A DNA stretch of 64,000 nucleotides from Chryseobacterium indicum (GCF_021504595.1 NZ_JACSGT010000001.1:1984001-2048000); one strand, 5' to 3'. Counted from the first letter of the stretch, positions 44,954 through 54,620 are shown. Numbers and translations: made by a program. The notes: generated by a model not told the origin, from the sequence alone.

Positions 44954-47164
44954 ATGAGTTACGACTTAGAACAGGAAAACAAGGAGATCCTTGCAAGATA
45001 TAAGGATCTGATTTCGAATACATACAGAACTTTGGATGAGGAAAATAACAAGCTCATCCGTAAGGCATTCGATATAGCGCTCGATGCGCACAAAGATCAG
45101 CGAAGAAAATCTGGTGAACCCTACATTTACCATCCCATTGCTGTTGCCAAAATTGTAGCAACGGAAATCGGTTTGGGAGCCACTTCCATTGCCTGCGCCT
45201 TACTGCATGATGTAATTGAAGACTCCGACTATACCTACGAAGATCTGAAGAAAATTTTTGGGGAGAAAATTGCCAATATCGTGAATGGACTGACTAAAAT
45301 TTCCATCATGAATCATCAGAATATTTCGGTGCAGTCTGAGAATTACAGAAAGCTTCTGTTAACACTGTCTGAAGATTTCAGGGTGATTCTGATCAAGATT
45401 GCAGACCGCCTTCACAATATGCGTACTCTGGAAAGCATGGCACCGGACAAACAGAAGAAAATTGCTTCCGAAACCGTATATATTTACGCTCCGATGGCGC
45501 ACCGTCTCGGATTATACAACATCAAATCTGAGCTTGAAGACCTTTCTTTAAAGTATAACAATCCGGATGTTTACAAAGAAATTACCGAGAAATTAGAACT
45601 TGCCAAAGAAAGCCGCGAAAGATATATTGAGGAATTTAAAAAAGAAGTTTCTGAGAAATTAAATGAAGAAGGATTAAATTTTAAAATTAAAGGACGCGCG
45701 AAAGCCATTTCCTCAATTTACAGGAAAATGCTGAAACAGGGCGTTTCCTTTGAAGAGGTTTTCGACAATTACGCCATCAGGATCATTTATAAATCGGATG
45801 CCAAAAACGAAAAATTTCTGGCTTGGAAAATTTACTCCATTGTAACGGATGTTTATCACAGTAATCCTTCCAGAATGCGAGACTGGATCACGCAGCCGCG
45901 TTCTACAGGATACGAAAGTTTACATTTAACGGTTCTCGGTCCTGATAAAAAATGGATTGAAGTACAGATCCGTTCCGAAAGAATGGACGAAATTGCGGAA
46001 AAAGGAGTTGCAGCGCATTACAAATACAAAGAAGGCTATAAACAAAGCTCTGAAGACCGTAATTTTGAAAACTGGGTAACTGAAATCCGGGAAGTTCTGG
46101 AACAGCAGCAAAACCTTTCTACGTCTGAACTTTTGGATAATATTAAGCTGAATTTATATTCAAAGGAAGTCTTTGTATTTACGCCAAAAGGTGAGATTAA
46201 AATCTTACCGACCAATGCAACCGCTCTGGATTTTGCATTTTCCGTTCACTCTGATCTGGGAATGAAATGTTTAGGCGCAAAAATCAACGGAAAACTGGTA
46301 CCGATCTCTTACGTTTTGCAGAATGGAGATCAGATTGATATTTTATCTTCTCAAAACCAGAAACCGAAATCCGACTGGCTGGAATTCGTTGTTACTTCAA
46401 AAGCCAAATCAAAGATCAAGAGTTACTTAAACTCACAAAAAAATCAGTTGGTAGAAGAAGGAAAAGAAATTTTGCAGCGAAAACTGCGTCATGCTAAAAT
46501 TAACTTTAACGATGAAGAAGTAAACAAGCTTCAGAAGTTTTTTAACCTTAAAACTTCTCAGGAGCTTTTTCTTAAATTTCAATCCAACGATCTGGATGCA
46601 AGCAGTTTAAGGAAATACATTGAAAGTAAAAACGTATTCAACAACCTGCTTTCAAGATTCAGAAAATCACCTGCGAAAAATACAACTTTTGTAGAGCCGA
46701 AAGAACAGAATCTTGACATGATCGTCTTTGGAAAAGATGAAGAAAAACTGAACTACAGCTATGCAAAATGCTGTACGGTAATTCCGGGAGATAAAATTTT
46801 CGGATTTATCACGATTTCAGACGGGATCAAAGTACACAGCGACAATTGTCCGAACGCGATCAACCTTCGTGCGCAATACGATTACAGGGTAATTCCTGCG
46901 AAATGGGTAAATGCGGAAAGCTTTAAGAACAGAGTGAAAATAGAAATTGAAGGACTCGACAGAATGGGAATGATTAATGATATTACCACCGTCATCAGTG
47001 GAGCAATGGGAATGGATATGAAAAGTATGTCCATCGAATCCAATGACGGAATTTTTACCGGAACGATCATTCTTGAGGTAAAAAATAAAAGTCAGCTCGA
47101 GCAGACCTTCACTAAATTGAATGATATTAACGGCGTTTCCAGAGTGAGACGACTACAATCTTAG
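44954..47164 (+). CDS. relA/spoT: Bifunctional (p)ppGpp synthetase/hydrolase
   Basis: A 736-residue long RSH protein. Domain order: HD hydrolase (about 50-150; HPIAVAKIV, LLHDVIEDSDYTYEDL), RelA_SpoT synthetase (about 240-350; YRKMLKQGVSFEEVFDNYAI), TGS (about 395-460), a helical region and ACT (about 660-736). Both hydrolase (HD) and synthetase motifs look intact, so it can make and degrade the alarmone (p)ppGpp. nhaA begins 2 bases after the stop. Confidence 0.95.
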   Translation: MSYDLEQENKEILARYKDLISNTYRTLDEENNKLIRKAFDIALDAHKDQRRKSGEPYIYHPIAVAKIVATEIGLGATSIACALLHDVIEDSDYTYEDLKKIFGEKIANIVNGLTKISIMNHQNISVQSENYRKLLLTLSEDFRVILIKIADRLHNMRTLESMAPDKQKKIASETVYIYAPMAHRLGLYNIKSELEDLSLKYNNPDVYKEITEKLELAKESRERYIEEFKKEVSEKLNEEGLNFKIKGRAKAISSIYRKMLKQGVSFEEVFDNYAIRIIYKSDAKNEKFLAWKIYSIVTDVYHSNPSRMRDWITQPRSTGYESLHLTVLGPDKKWIEVQIRSERMDEIAEKGVAAHYKYKEGYKQSSEDRNFENWVTEIREVLEQQQNLSTSELLDNIKLNLYSKEVFVFTPKGEIKILPTNATALDFAFSVHSDLGMKCLGAKINGKLVPISYVLQNGDQIDILSSQNQKPKSDWLEFVVTSKAKSKIKSYLNSQKNQLVEEGKEILQRKLRHAKINFNDEEVNKLQKFFNLKTSQELFLKFQSNDLDASSLRKYIESKNVFNNLLSRFRKSPAKNTTFVEPKEQNLDMIVFGKDEEKLNYSYAKCCTVIPGDKIFGFITISDGIKVHSDNCPNAINLRAQYDYRVIPAKWVNAESFKNRVKIEIEGLDRMGMINDITTVISGAMGMDMKSMSIESNDGIFTGTIILEVKNKSQLEQTFTKLNDINGVSRVRRLQS

Positions 47165-47166
47165 AT

Positions 47167-48348
47167 ATGAATTTAACGGTATATTTTAAAAAATTTTTCG
47201 AAAGCAGTCAGGCTTCGGGAATTATCCTGATTTTCTGCGTTTTAGTTTCTTTATTTATTGCGAATTCTTCCTTTGCGGAAAGCTTTCAACACTTTCTGGA
47301 CAGAGAAGCAGGAACAGAAATTTTTCATTTAAAATATCCCGTTAGTATCTGGATTAATGACGGTTTAATGGCTATTTTCTTCCTTTTGGTGGGGTTGGAA
47401 ATCAAAAGAGAAATGGTAGAAGGCGAACTTTCTTCATTTAAGAATGCTTCTCTGCCCATATTTGCAGCAATCGGCGGAATGCTTGTTCCGGCAGCTATTT
47501 ACAGCTTTTTCAATTTCGGAACCTCATACGGAAACGGATGGGGAATTCCGATGGCAACAGATATTGCTTTTTCATTGGCAATTATTTCCATGTTGGGAAA
47601 GGGAATTCCAAACTCGATTAAAATTTTCCTTGCTGCTTTAGCTATCGTAGACGATTTGGGAGCGATTCTGGTCATTGCAGTATTTTATACAGAGCAGATT
47701 CACTGGATCTATTTACTCCTGTCTTTAGGAATTACCGCTTTATTATTTTTATTGAATTTCCTGAAAGTTACCCGAATTATCTTCTATCTGATTCCGGGAT
47801 TATTTTTGTGGTATTTTCTTCATCATTCAGGAATTCACGCTACTATTGCAGGAGTTTTACTGGCATTTACAATTCCTACCAATGTTTCCAATGTTGAGAT
47901 TTCGCCTTTAGAAAAACTGGAGCATCAGCTTCATTTCCCGGTAAGTTTCATCATTATGCCTGTTTTTGCTTTAACCAATACCAACATCACTTTCAATAAC
48001 GAAATGATCGGAGGTCTTACAAACACTTTAGGTTTAGGAATCATCATCGGATTAGTTGCAGGAAAATTAGTCGGAATCAATCTTTTTTCTCTGATTGCCA
48101 TAAAGCTGAAACTAAGTTCACTTCCTCAAAACAGTACATGGATGCATATGATTGGCGTAGGATTGCTTGCAGGAATTGGTTTTACGATGTCTATTTTTAT
48201 CGCACTCTTATCCTTCAGGGATGAAATTCCGATTCAGGATGAGGCTAAATTTGCCATTTTAATTGCTTCTTTTATAGCAGCCGTTTCTGGTTTTATAATT
48301 CTGAAAATAAGTTCTAAAAATGATATTATTGAAGACGGGGAAAACTAA
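47167..48348 (+). CDS. nhaA: Na+/H+ antiporter NhaA
   Basis: A 393-residue inner-membrane protein with the NhaA pattern of about 12 helices and the paired aspartates in AIVDDLGAIL (residues about 160-169) that bind Na+ and H+. MATDIAFSLAI and the EIKREMVEGEL loop are family hallmarks. It exports sodium using the proton gradient. It starts 2 bases after relA/spoT and its stop overlaps the convergent BrkB-like gene by 4 bases. Confidence 0.95.
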   Translation: MNLTVYFKKFFESSQASGIILIFCVLVSLFIANSSFAESFQHFLDREAGTEIFHLKYPVSIWINDGLMAIFFLLVGLEIKREMVEGELSSFKNASLPIFAAIGGMLVPAAIYSFFNFGTSYGNGWGIPMATDIAFSLAIISMLGKGIPNSIKIFLAALAIVDDLGAILVIAVFYTEQIHWIYLLLSLGITALLFLLNFLKVTRIIFYLIPGLFLWYFLHHSGIHATIAGVLLAFTIPTNVSNVEISPLEKLEHQLHFPVSFIIMPVFALTNTNITFNNEMIGGLTNTLGLGIIIGLVAGKLVGINLFSLIAIKLKLSSLPQNSTWMHMIGVGLLAGIGFTMSIFIALLSFRDEIPIQDEAKFAILIASFIAAVSGFIILKISSKNDIIEDGEN

Positions 48349-49364
48349 TTTTCTTCGTCTTTTTTATCGGTCAATTTCCACTTATGATTTTCATCGCCTT
48401 CCAGATCAGGCTCAGAATTTTTTGCATGATAGCCTTTTGCTTCTTTCTTCAGCTCGTCCGAAAGCAGTTTTTCAATTCTTACTTTTCTTAAAGCCATGTT
48501 CAGTTCGTTCCCGAAAAGCAAAAGATAGACATTTACATTTACCCAAACCATCAGCAGAATCATGCTTCCGATGGAACCGTAAAGCACGTTGTAACGGGCA
48601 ATATTCTTCACATAAAGCGCGAATCCATATGTGGTTACCACAAACAGAACCGTGGTTAAAATAGCTCCCGGAACCGCCTGTCTGAATCTTGCAATTCTTA
48701 CCGTTCCCAACCAGTAAAATAAAGTAAGAAGGATAAAATAAAAAATGGGAAAAGATACAAATCCAATAATTTTCGAAAGGTTATCCACCAGCCACGAAAT
48801 ATCCTGAACCGGCGTAAACAGTTTAAGCACAAACTCCGAATAATAGACTCCGAAAAGCGCTAAAAACACAATCGTAATAAACCCGATGGTGATGAAAAAA
48901 GACAGGATAAATTCTTTAACATCAGACATTTTTTCATCGGTATTCTCGTTAAATCCGTTGATGAGTGAAAAGGTTCCGTTCGTTGCGAAAATCAAAGCAA
49001 AAACTATGGTTAAATTACTGATTCCCTTCATATTGGGAACAATACTGGTTTCTATATAATTTCGGACATCCCCTTCTATATTGGATGGGAAAACATTATG
49101 CAGCAACACTTCGAAAATATAAAACTGAAGCTTATCATAATGAGGCATATACGGCAAAACGGAAAGCAGGAACAGAATAAACGGAAAAAGACTTATGGTA
49201 AAACTCCAGGAAATAGCCGCAGCTTTTCTGCCGATTTTATCTTTAAAAATACCGCTAATATAGATCTGAAACATCTGCCAAAGCGATATTCCCAGAAAAG
49301 GAATATGTATATCGTCGAAAAATTCTTGAATTTTCAAGATGAATTTAGGAAGTTTTATGCCCAT
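48345..49364 (-). CDS. YihY/BrkB-family membrane protein
   Basis: A 339-residue inner-membrane protein with about six helices and the family motifs RKAAAISWSFTISLFPF, NGTFSLINGFN and SIGSMILLMVWVNVNVYLLLFGNELN. The C-terminal tail is hydrophilic and charged (GDENHKWKLTDKKDEEN). The family is misnamed RNase BN in older annotations and its function is not established. Its end overlaps nhaA by 4 bases on the opposite strand. Confidence 0.88.
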   Translation of the reverse strand: MGIKLPKFILKIQEFFDDIHIPFLGISLWQMFQIYISGIFKDKIGRKAAAISWSFTISLFPFILFLLSVLPYMPHYDKLQFYIFEVLLHNVFPSNIEGDVRNYIETSIVPNMKGISNLTIVFALIFATNGTFSLINGFNENTDEKMSDVKEFILSFFITIGFITIVFLALFGVYYSEFVLKLFTPVQDISWLVDNLSKIIGFVSFPIFYFILLTLFYWLGTVRIARFRQAVPGAILTTVLFVVTTYGFALYVKNIARYNVLYGSIGSMILLMVWVNVNVYLLLFGNELNMALRKVRIEKLLSDELKKEAKGYHAKNSEPDLEGDENHKWKLTDKKDEEN

Positions 49365-49458
49365 ATTTATTTTACTTCATCATAAAGGTGCCATACAAAA
49401 ATAATGATTTTTTTAAACTTGAAAATCCGATGCCAATTTTTCAGATAAGAGATTAATC

Positions 49459-49716
49459 ACCTGAGTTCGGGATAAGTCTTTTTAAACGCAAGGTTAAACA
49501 AAGAAATTCAATTATCAGGAATTCAGCTTTTAAGATATACAAAGGCGTAAAACTTATCAAAGTAATACCATTTTCGTCTTTTTTAAATAAACGAAGTGCC
49601 TTTGTTTAGCTTACCACTTTTAATAATTAAAAAAAATCTTTTGTTTTTCTTTGCGATAAAACAATACAACACTATAAATCAATTATTTAAATTTATTTCT
49701 TATCCCGAACTGAGGT
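49459..49716. repeat. MITE-like element with 18-bp terminal inverted repeats
   Basis: ACCTGAGTTCGGGATAAG (49459-49476) and CTTATCCCGAACTGAGGT (49699-49716) are inverted repeats with one mismatch, 258 bp overall. The interior is AT-rich with no reading frame. No clear target duplication was found. It fills most of the 396-base gap 49365-49760. Confidence 0.7.
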
Positions 49717-49760
49717 TAGTTAATTATGAATATCTTTGCTGTCTAAACTTAAAATAAAAA

Positions 49761-50234
49761 ATGCAGATTAATTTGCTTTGCATCGGCAAAACTGACGATA
49801 AGGAAATTTCTTCTTTAATCAATTACTATCTGAAACGTCTTCCCAAACACTGGAATTTTGAAATCATTGAAATCCCTGATGTAAAGAACGCCAGAAATCT
49901 CTCCCCTGATCTTCTTAAAAAGGAGGAAGCTAAACTTTTTATGAATCATATCGACAGAACAGATTCCGTAATTATTCTCGATGAAAAAGGAAAACAGTTT
50001 ACCAGCAGAGAATTTGCCCAGAAAATTGACAACTGGATGAATTCTTCCGTGAAAAAAATTCATATCCTGATTGGCGGAGCTTATGGTTTTTCAGAAGAAA
50101 TCTACAGCAGAGCGAATGAAAAAATGTCATTATCCAAAATGACTTTTACGCACCAGATGATCCGATTATTCATTGTGGAACAACTGTATCGTGCAGACCA
50201 GATTTTACAGGGAAAACCTTATCATAATGATTAA
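49761..50234 (+). CDS. rlmH: 23S rRNA (pseudouridine1915-N3)-methyltransferase
   Basis: A 157-residue SPOUT methyltransferase of the RlmH family, near-identical in size to the E. coli protein. The knot region carries IGGAYGFSEEIYSRA (SAM loop) and the closing signature MTFTHQMIRLFIVEQLYRA...KPYHND. It methylates pseudouridine 1915 in helix 69 of 23S rRNA. It stands alone; its last codons form the left arm of a terminator hairpin. Confidence 0.96.
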   Translation: MQINLLCIGKTDDKEISSLINYYLKRLPKHWNFEIIEIPDVKNARNLSPDLLKKEEAKLFMNHIDRTDSVIILDEKGKQFTSREFAQKIDNWMNSSVKKIHILIGGAYGFSEEIYSRANEKMSLSKMTFTHQMIRLFIVEQLYRADQILQGKPYHND

Positions 50235-50249
50235 ATAGGATAAGGTTTT
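50213..50249. terminator. Bidirectional terminator overlapping the rlmH stop
   Basis: AAAACCTTATC (50213-50223) pairs with GATAAGGTTTT (50239-50249), 11 bp perfect, spanning the last rlmH codons. It lies between convergent rlmH and trmL. Confidence 0.75.
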
Positions 50250-50259
50250 AAAAATAATA

Positions 50260-50715
50260 TTAACCTTTTAAACCAATCTGTCTTTTTGCTTCACCCACTA
50301 CAAAAGCAACGGAGTTGGCAATATTGAAACTTCGGATCAATTTAGACATCGGAATGGTAAGATGATTTTCAAAACGATCAAGCACATCTTTGCTTAAACC
50401 TACACTTTCTTTTCCGAAAACCAGCCAGTCTCCATCCTGAAATTCTGTTTCCAGATACGATTTTTCAGCATGGGAACTCATCAGGAAAACACGCGACAAA
50501 TCCGGAATATTCATTATCCATTCGTCGACATTCTGATATTCTGTAACATCAAGATGAACCCAGTAATCTAATCCTGAACGTTTCAGATTTTTATCATTAA
50601 TAACAAATCCAAACGGATGAATTAAATGTAATCTGCTTTCTGTTCCTACACACAATCTTCCTATATTCCCCGTGTTATTGGGTATTTCCGGTTCTACGAG
50701 AACGATATTTAACAT
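50260..50715 (-). CDS. trmL: tRNA (cytidine/uridine-2'-O-)-methyltransferase TrmL
   Basis: A 151-residue SPOUT-class enzyme: EPEIPNNTGNIGRLC at the start (8-22), VFGKESVGLS in the middle and LTIPM....RSFNIANSVAFVVGE at the end, which form the SAM-binding knot. In the family it methylates the 2'-OH of the wobble base 34 of leucine tRNAs. Single gene, convergent with rlmH. Confidence 0.92.
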   Translation of the reverse strand: MLNIVLVEPEIPNNTGNIGRLCVGTESRLHLIHPFGFVINDKNLKRSGLDYWVHLDVTEYQNVDEWIMNIPDLSRVFLMSSHAEKSYLETEFQDGDWLVFGKESVGLSKDVLDRFENHLTIPMSKLIRSFNIANSVAFVVGEAKRQIGLKG

Positions 50716-50774
50716 GACGTATTTTTAAGGGTTCAAAAATAATTAAGTTTTACTAAATTCTGCTATTGATATAA

Positions 50775-50945
50775 AAACTTGTTAAACTAGTTTTAGAATA
50801 ACCCGCAAAAGCTGCAAAAGACGGTTATACTGCAATAATCAGATTTTAAAAGAATAAAAATCGAAATTTTTTTAAAGCTGTACCTTTTTCATTTGCAACA
50901 ACTGGCTTTAAATAAAATTTCACGGCTAAATAATAGTTTAAAGAT
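50775..50945 (-). repeat. Family A element, copy A5 (right end decayed)
   Basis: CTTGTTAAACTAG, CCCGCAAAAGCTGCAAAAGA, core TTTTAAAAGAATAAAAATCG and GGCTTTAAATAAAATTT, then a decayed end GGCTAAATAATAGTTTAAAG. It lies in the 455-base gap 50716-51170. The rest of that gap (50946-51170) is AT-rich with a TTAAGAAATTAAGCT motif shared with 22707-22819 and nothing else recognised. Confidence 0.65.
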
Positions 50946-51170
50946 TTAAAAATAAAAACGGACCATTCGCCCGTTTCAATTACATTTCTATCTATTTTGT
51001 TCTTAGAGCCTTTTCAAATATTGTTAAATGAAAGTTGTATAGCTTTTTCTTAATTTAACATTAAGAAATTAAGCTGTTAGAGTGATTTTGATTAAGGAAT
51101 TAAGAAATCAATAAATTAATTTTATTAAGTTTTTTAAGCTAAAGAGGCATAATCTATTAATGATTAAAAT

Positions 51171-51986
51171 TTATTTTTTAACCTCACATTTAGAATAATA
51201 ATCCATCAGTAAAGGCTTTTCATATCCTAAGCTTACTGCTTTATCTAAACTTGCACATGCTTCTTTAGGCTTTGCTGTTTCAAATAAAATCAAAGCTTTG
51301 TTCACATGAGCCTGAGCAAATTTCGGATCGATAGAAATGGCTTTATTAACGTCCGCAAGAGCTTCTTTGTTTTTTTTCAGCCTAAAATAAACGTCTCCTC
51401 TTCCACTGTACAGCAAAGATTCAGGTTTCTCAGAAATAAGCTGGTTGTAATCTTTTAAAGCACCTTCAAGATCTCCGCTGTTCTTTTTCAGATTCGCGAG
51501 TCCGGTTCTTGCATAAATATTATCGGGAGCGAAAGTAAGAATCTGGTTCAAATCTTTCATAGCAAGATCTTTTTTGCCTAGACTTTCGTAGACTTTGGAA
51601 CGGGTAAGGTAAATATCTGCGTTTTCAGGTTCAATCTGAAGCCCTTTGTTGAGATAATCGATTGCTGCCTGTTTATTTCCTTTCTGTCCGTGAATGGAGC
51701 CTAAATTGGCGTATACAGCAGCAGACATAGGATTTGCTTTTAAGGCGGATTCGTAAGATTTAAAAGCCAATGAAGTTTTGCCAAGTCTTCTCTGGGCGGT
51801 TCCTAAATTGTTGTAATATTCCGACTGTAATTTCTGGATTCTTTCACTTTGAGCCAATTTGGAATACTGTTCTTCCGCACATTTATAGTCCGCTTTCTGA
51901 AAGCAGTCTTCAGCTATTTTTTTGTCCTGTGCGTTAAGATTGAATGAAGCAAATACTGCTGCTAAAAGGAATAAAGATTTTTTCAT
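51171..51986 (-). CDS. Secreted tetratricopeptide-repeat protein
   Basis: A 271-residue protein from the ATG at 51986, where a signal peptide begins (KKSLFLLAAVFASFNLNAQD); the frame stays open upstream but that part overlaps the PAP2 gene in another frame. About six TPR units follow (AFKSYESALKANPMSAAVYA, AIDYLNKGLQIEPENADIYL and others). The start codon overlaps the PAP2 stop as ATGA, giving translational coupling. Role unknown; probably a periplasmic scaffold. Confidence 0.85.
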   Translation of the reverse strand: MKKSLFLLAAVFASFNLNAQDKKIAEDCFQKADYKCAEEQYSKLAQSERIQKLQSEYYNNLGTAQRRLGKTSLAFKSYESALKANPMSAAVYANLGSIHGQKGNKQAAIDYLNKGLQIEPENADIYLTRSKVYESLGKKDLAMKDLNQILTFAPDNIYARTGLANLKKNSGDLEGALKDYNQLISEKPESLLYSGRGDVYFRLKKNKEALADVNKAISIDPKFAQAHVNKALILFETAKPKEACASLDKAVSLGYEKPLLMDYYSKCEVKK

Positions 51987-52549
51987 GAAGTTATTTTTTG
52001 TTTGTTGATTACTTTTTTTGCGAGCGCACTGAAAACCACTCCCAACAAAGATCCAACAAACGCCCCCACCAAAATATCTATCGGGAAATGCACTCCTAAA
52101 TAAATGCGGCTGTATGCAACTACTGCCGCCCATACAAATATAACATAAGGAAACCATTTAAGATTCTTTTTTAATAAAATACTTAAATAAGTTGCCAGAA
52201 AAAATGTATTGGAAGCATGAGCAGAGTAAAAACCGTACTGTCCGCCACATTTCACAATTCTCATGTGATGTTCTAATGTGGGATCATGACAAGGTCTTAA
52301 TCTGGCAACGCCATATTTGAAAACACCGGCAAGCTGATCCGAAACCGCTACACCAATACCTACAAAGATCAATATAAAAACCAATGATCTTAGTTTGTAA
52401 TTTTTGAATAAAAAATAACAGAAAATAATATAAAGAGGAATCCAGATCCATGTACTGGAAATGAGCTGCCAAAACTGGTCAAAAGATTGGTCTCCCAGAT
52501 TATTGAGAAACAAAAAGACTTTTTTATCTTCCTGAATGATCTCCTCCAT
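51983..52549 (-). CDS. PAP2-family membrane phosphatase
   Basis: A 188-residue membrane protein with about five helices and the PAP2 phosphatase signature split as K..RLRPC (VARLRPCHD), YGFYSAHASNTF (PSGH-type site with SAH) and AYSRIYLGVHFPIDILVG (SRxxxxxHxxxD). Such enzymes dephosphorylate undecaprenyl pyrophosphate, lipid A or phosphatidate. The exact substrate cannot be fixed. It starts 1 base after the tatA-like stop and its own stop overlaps the TPR gene start by 4 bases. Confidence 0.9.
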   Translation of the reverse strand: MEEIIQEDKKVFLFLNNLGDQSFDQFWQLISSTWIWIPLYIIFCYFLFKNYKLRSLVFILIFVGIGVAVSDQLAGVFKYGVARLRPCHDPTLEHHMRIVKCGGQYGFYSAHASNTFFLATYLSILLKKNLKWFPYVIFVWAAVVAYSRIYLGVHFPIDILVGAFVGSLLGVVFSALAKKVINKQKITS

Positions 52550-52550
52550 C

Positions 52551-52895
52551 CTATCTGCTTACAGGACCTTCGTAGGTTTCGTCTTCAGAAGGTTTTGGTT
52601 TTGGAGGTTCATTGGATGCCTGAGATGTCTGAGGTTCGTTCAGGATATCTTTCTGAATATCATTCATCGGATTGAAATCTTTTGCAGCATCTTTTACTTT
52701 CTCAATTTCGCGCTTGATCTCAGAAACAGGATTGTCTGTTTCTTTCATGATCTCGGTTTTGATGTCTTCCACTGCGCCACGCATTTTTCGTACACCCGAA
52801 CCCAAGTCGCGTGCAATCTGAGGAAGTTTATCCGGTCCGAATAATACAACGATTGCTATGGCAATCAGTGCCATTTCTCCAATGCTTAATTCCAT
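52551..52895 (-). CDS. tatA: Twin-arginine translocase TatA/B-type subunit
   Basis: A 114-residue protein: short N-terminal membrane helix (about 7-20), the FGPDKLPQIARDLG hinge and amphipathic helix (19-50), then a charged, Pro-rich tail. The family forms the pore of the Tat system for folded proteins. The long tail gives it some TatB character. No tatC is in the window. It is the first gene of a tight tatA-PAP2-TPR set. Confidence 0.88.
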   Translation of the reverse strand: MELSIGEMALIAIAIVVLFGPDKLPQIARDLGSGVRKMRGAVEDIKTEIMKETDNPVSEIKREIEKVKDAAKDFNPMNDIQKDILNEPQTSQASNEPPKPKPSEDETYEGPVSR

Positions 52896-53082
52896 ACTGT
52901 AAAATTACGAAAGATATACGAAATTGGATGTTAAATATTAATTTTTAATAAAATATTAAGCTGTATTAAAAATTATTCAAATAATCAACTTTATGTAAAT
53001 ATAAGATAATTAAATAATTACATCACGAAAATATTGTTTTATATTATTGAAACTATGTAATAATTCTTTCTTTAAATGCAGA

Positions 53083-54315
53083 CTACAGTTCTTCTTTTTT
53101 GATATTTTTTTTCCTAAAATTAATATAAGTAATAATCACGCTGATCGTCATTAAAATGAAAGCTAAGAAAAAAGGCGCACCCGAAAATTTAAAAGGAGCT
53201 TCGTCGTGGGTGAAAAAGTAAAATAAATTCGTCATCATCGGAGGACCGATAATTGAAGTGGCACTCATCAGACTTGTTAATGCACCCTGTAATTCCCCCT
53301 GTTCATTAGCAGGAACACTTTTCGTAATTACCGACTGCAAAGCCGGTCCGCAGATTCCTCCTAAACAATAAGGAACTAAAAATGCAAACATCATCCAGCC
53401 TTGTGTGGCAAATGCAAAGAGAAGCATCCCGAATGCATACAAAGCAAGACCGTAATAAATACTTTTTTCTTCTCCCAGTCTGGGCGTTGTCCATCGGATC
53501 AAACCTCCCTGAACCAAACCGACAAGCAAACCAACCACTCCTAAAGAAATTCCTACCATTCTTTCATTCCAGTTGAATTTATACATGGTGAAGAAGCTCC
53601 AGTTGCTTTGTACGGCGTGTCCTGCGATATAAATTAAGATCAAAGAAACTATTAAACCTGAGATTTCGGGATGTTTTCCTAAAAATTTAAAAGAACCGAC
53701 TGGGTTTGCTCTTTTCCAGTTGAAATCTCTTCTTTTATCTCTATCTAAACTTTCGGGAAGGATAAAATATCCGTAAAGGAAATTTAGCAGACATAATCCT
53801 GCAGCCGCATAAAAAGGAACTCTGGAACCATATTCTCCCAAAAGACCGCCTAAAACGGGACCTATGATGAATCCCAGTCCGAAAGCAGCTCCAATGAGCC
53901 CGAAGTTTTTTGCACGGTCTTCATCTGTAGAAATATCCGCGATATAAGCACTCGCCGTAGTAACACTTGCGCCTGTAATTCCCGCAATAACGCGGCCTAA
54001 AAACAGCCAGACAATGGAAGGAGCCAAAGCCAAAAAGATGTAGTCTATTGAGAAACCGAAAAGCGAGATCAGAATAATAGGTCTTCGCCCGAATTTATCA
54101 CTGAGATTTCCTACAATCGGAGAGAAAATAAATTGCGTAAACGCATAGGCAAAACCAAGCCAGCCTCCATATTTTGCTGCCTCACTTATGTTACTATGAA
54201 TAAGTTCTTCAATAAGTTTCGGAACCACCGGAATGATGATTCCCCACCCCGTAATATCAATCAGTAATGTAATAAAAATGAAGCCGATTGCGGCTTTTTT
54301 TCTAGAGTTTTCCAT
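53083..54315 (-). CDS. MFS transporter, TCR/Tet type
   Basis: A 410-residue twelve-helix MFS pump. Motif A is [12 protein letters not shown] (about 68-79), and the helix-5 motif C-like segment is [13 protein letters not shown], as in drug:H+ antiporters of the DHA1 family. It resembles tetracycline-efflux TCR proteins by pattern, but a chromosomal Bacteroidota homologue need not confer resistance. It stands alone; the C-terminus is basic ([10 protein letters not shown]). Confidence 0.82.
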   Translation of the reverse strand: MENSRKKAAIGFIFITLLIDITGWGIIIPVVPKLIEELIHSNISEAAKYGGWLGFAYAFTQFIFSPIVGNLSDKFGRRPIILISLFGFSIDYIFLALAPSIVWLFLGRVIAGITGASVTTASAYIADISTDEDRAKNFGLIGAAFGLGFIIGPVLGGLLGEYGSRVPFYAAAGLCLLNFLYGYFILPESLDRDKRRDFNWKRANPVGSFKFLGKHPEISGLIVSLILIYIAGHAVQSNWSFFTMYKFNWNERMVGISLGVVGLLVGLVQGGLIRWTTPRLGEEKSIYYGLALYAFGMLLFAFATQGWMMFAFLVPYCLGGICGPALQSVITKSVPANEQGELQGALTSLMSATSIIGPPMMTNLFYFFTHDEAPFKFSGAPFFLAFILMTISVIITYINFRKKNIKKEEL

Positions 54316-54438
54316 ACACCTGCAAAATTAGAAAAATAATGATTTCAAATGATATTAATTATTTATTGAATATTATTTGTTGTTGTAATTGAAGATTTCG
54401 TGTTTTTGTGTGACAGGAATTTTCCCGACTGCAACCCT

Positions 54439-54556
54439 AGTCCTGATTGCAGCATTTGTTTGAGCTCATTTTATAGTTTTGGCTTTGGGGCGCGGCTTCG
54501 CCGCGCCCCCAAAGCCAAAACTATAAAATAGCGAGTGCGGAAAGCAGGAAATAACT
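54439..54556 (+). repeat. Family C bulged-stem hairpin element, copy C2
   Basis: The closing stem is AGTCCT (54439-54444) against AGG-AAATA-ACT (54546-54556), with AAATA as the five-base bulge. The apical hairpin 54469-54528 has 28-29-base arms with a single bulged base around a TTC loop and is GC-rich in the middle. It lies in the 356-base gap 54316-54671; the rest holds only the secDF terminator. Confidence 0.75.
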
Positions 54557-54620
54557 CCTGATTAAATAAAGAATCTAAAAAAATAAAAATTCTAAGGAGG
54601 AGCTTTCGACATCCACAAAA

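Noticed and set aside
49490..49660. Additional family A copy inside the MITE-like element
   Set aside because: It shares AT-rich words and a TTTAAACG/CTTTG motif but lacks the CCRCAAAAGGNACAAAAG ends in the right order.
51987..52157. 57-codon extension of the TPR protein
   Set aside because: It overlaps the PAP2 gene in another frame, and the signal peptide begins exactly at the ATG at 51986.
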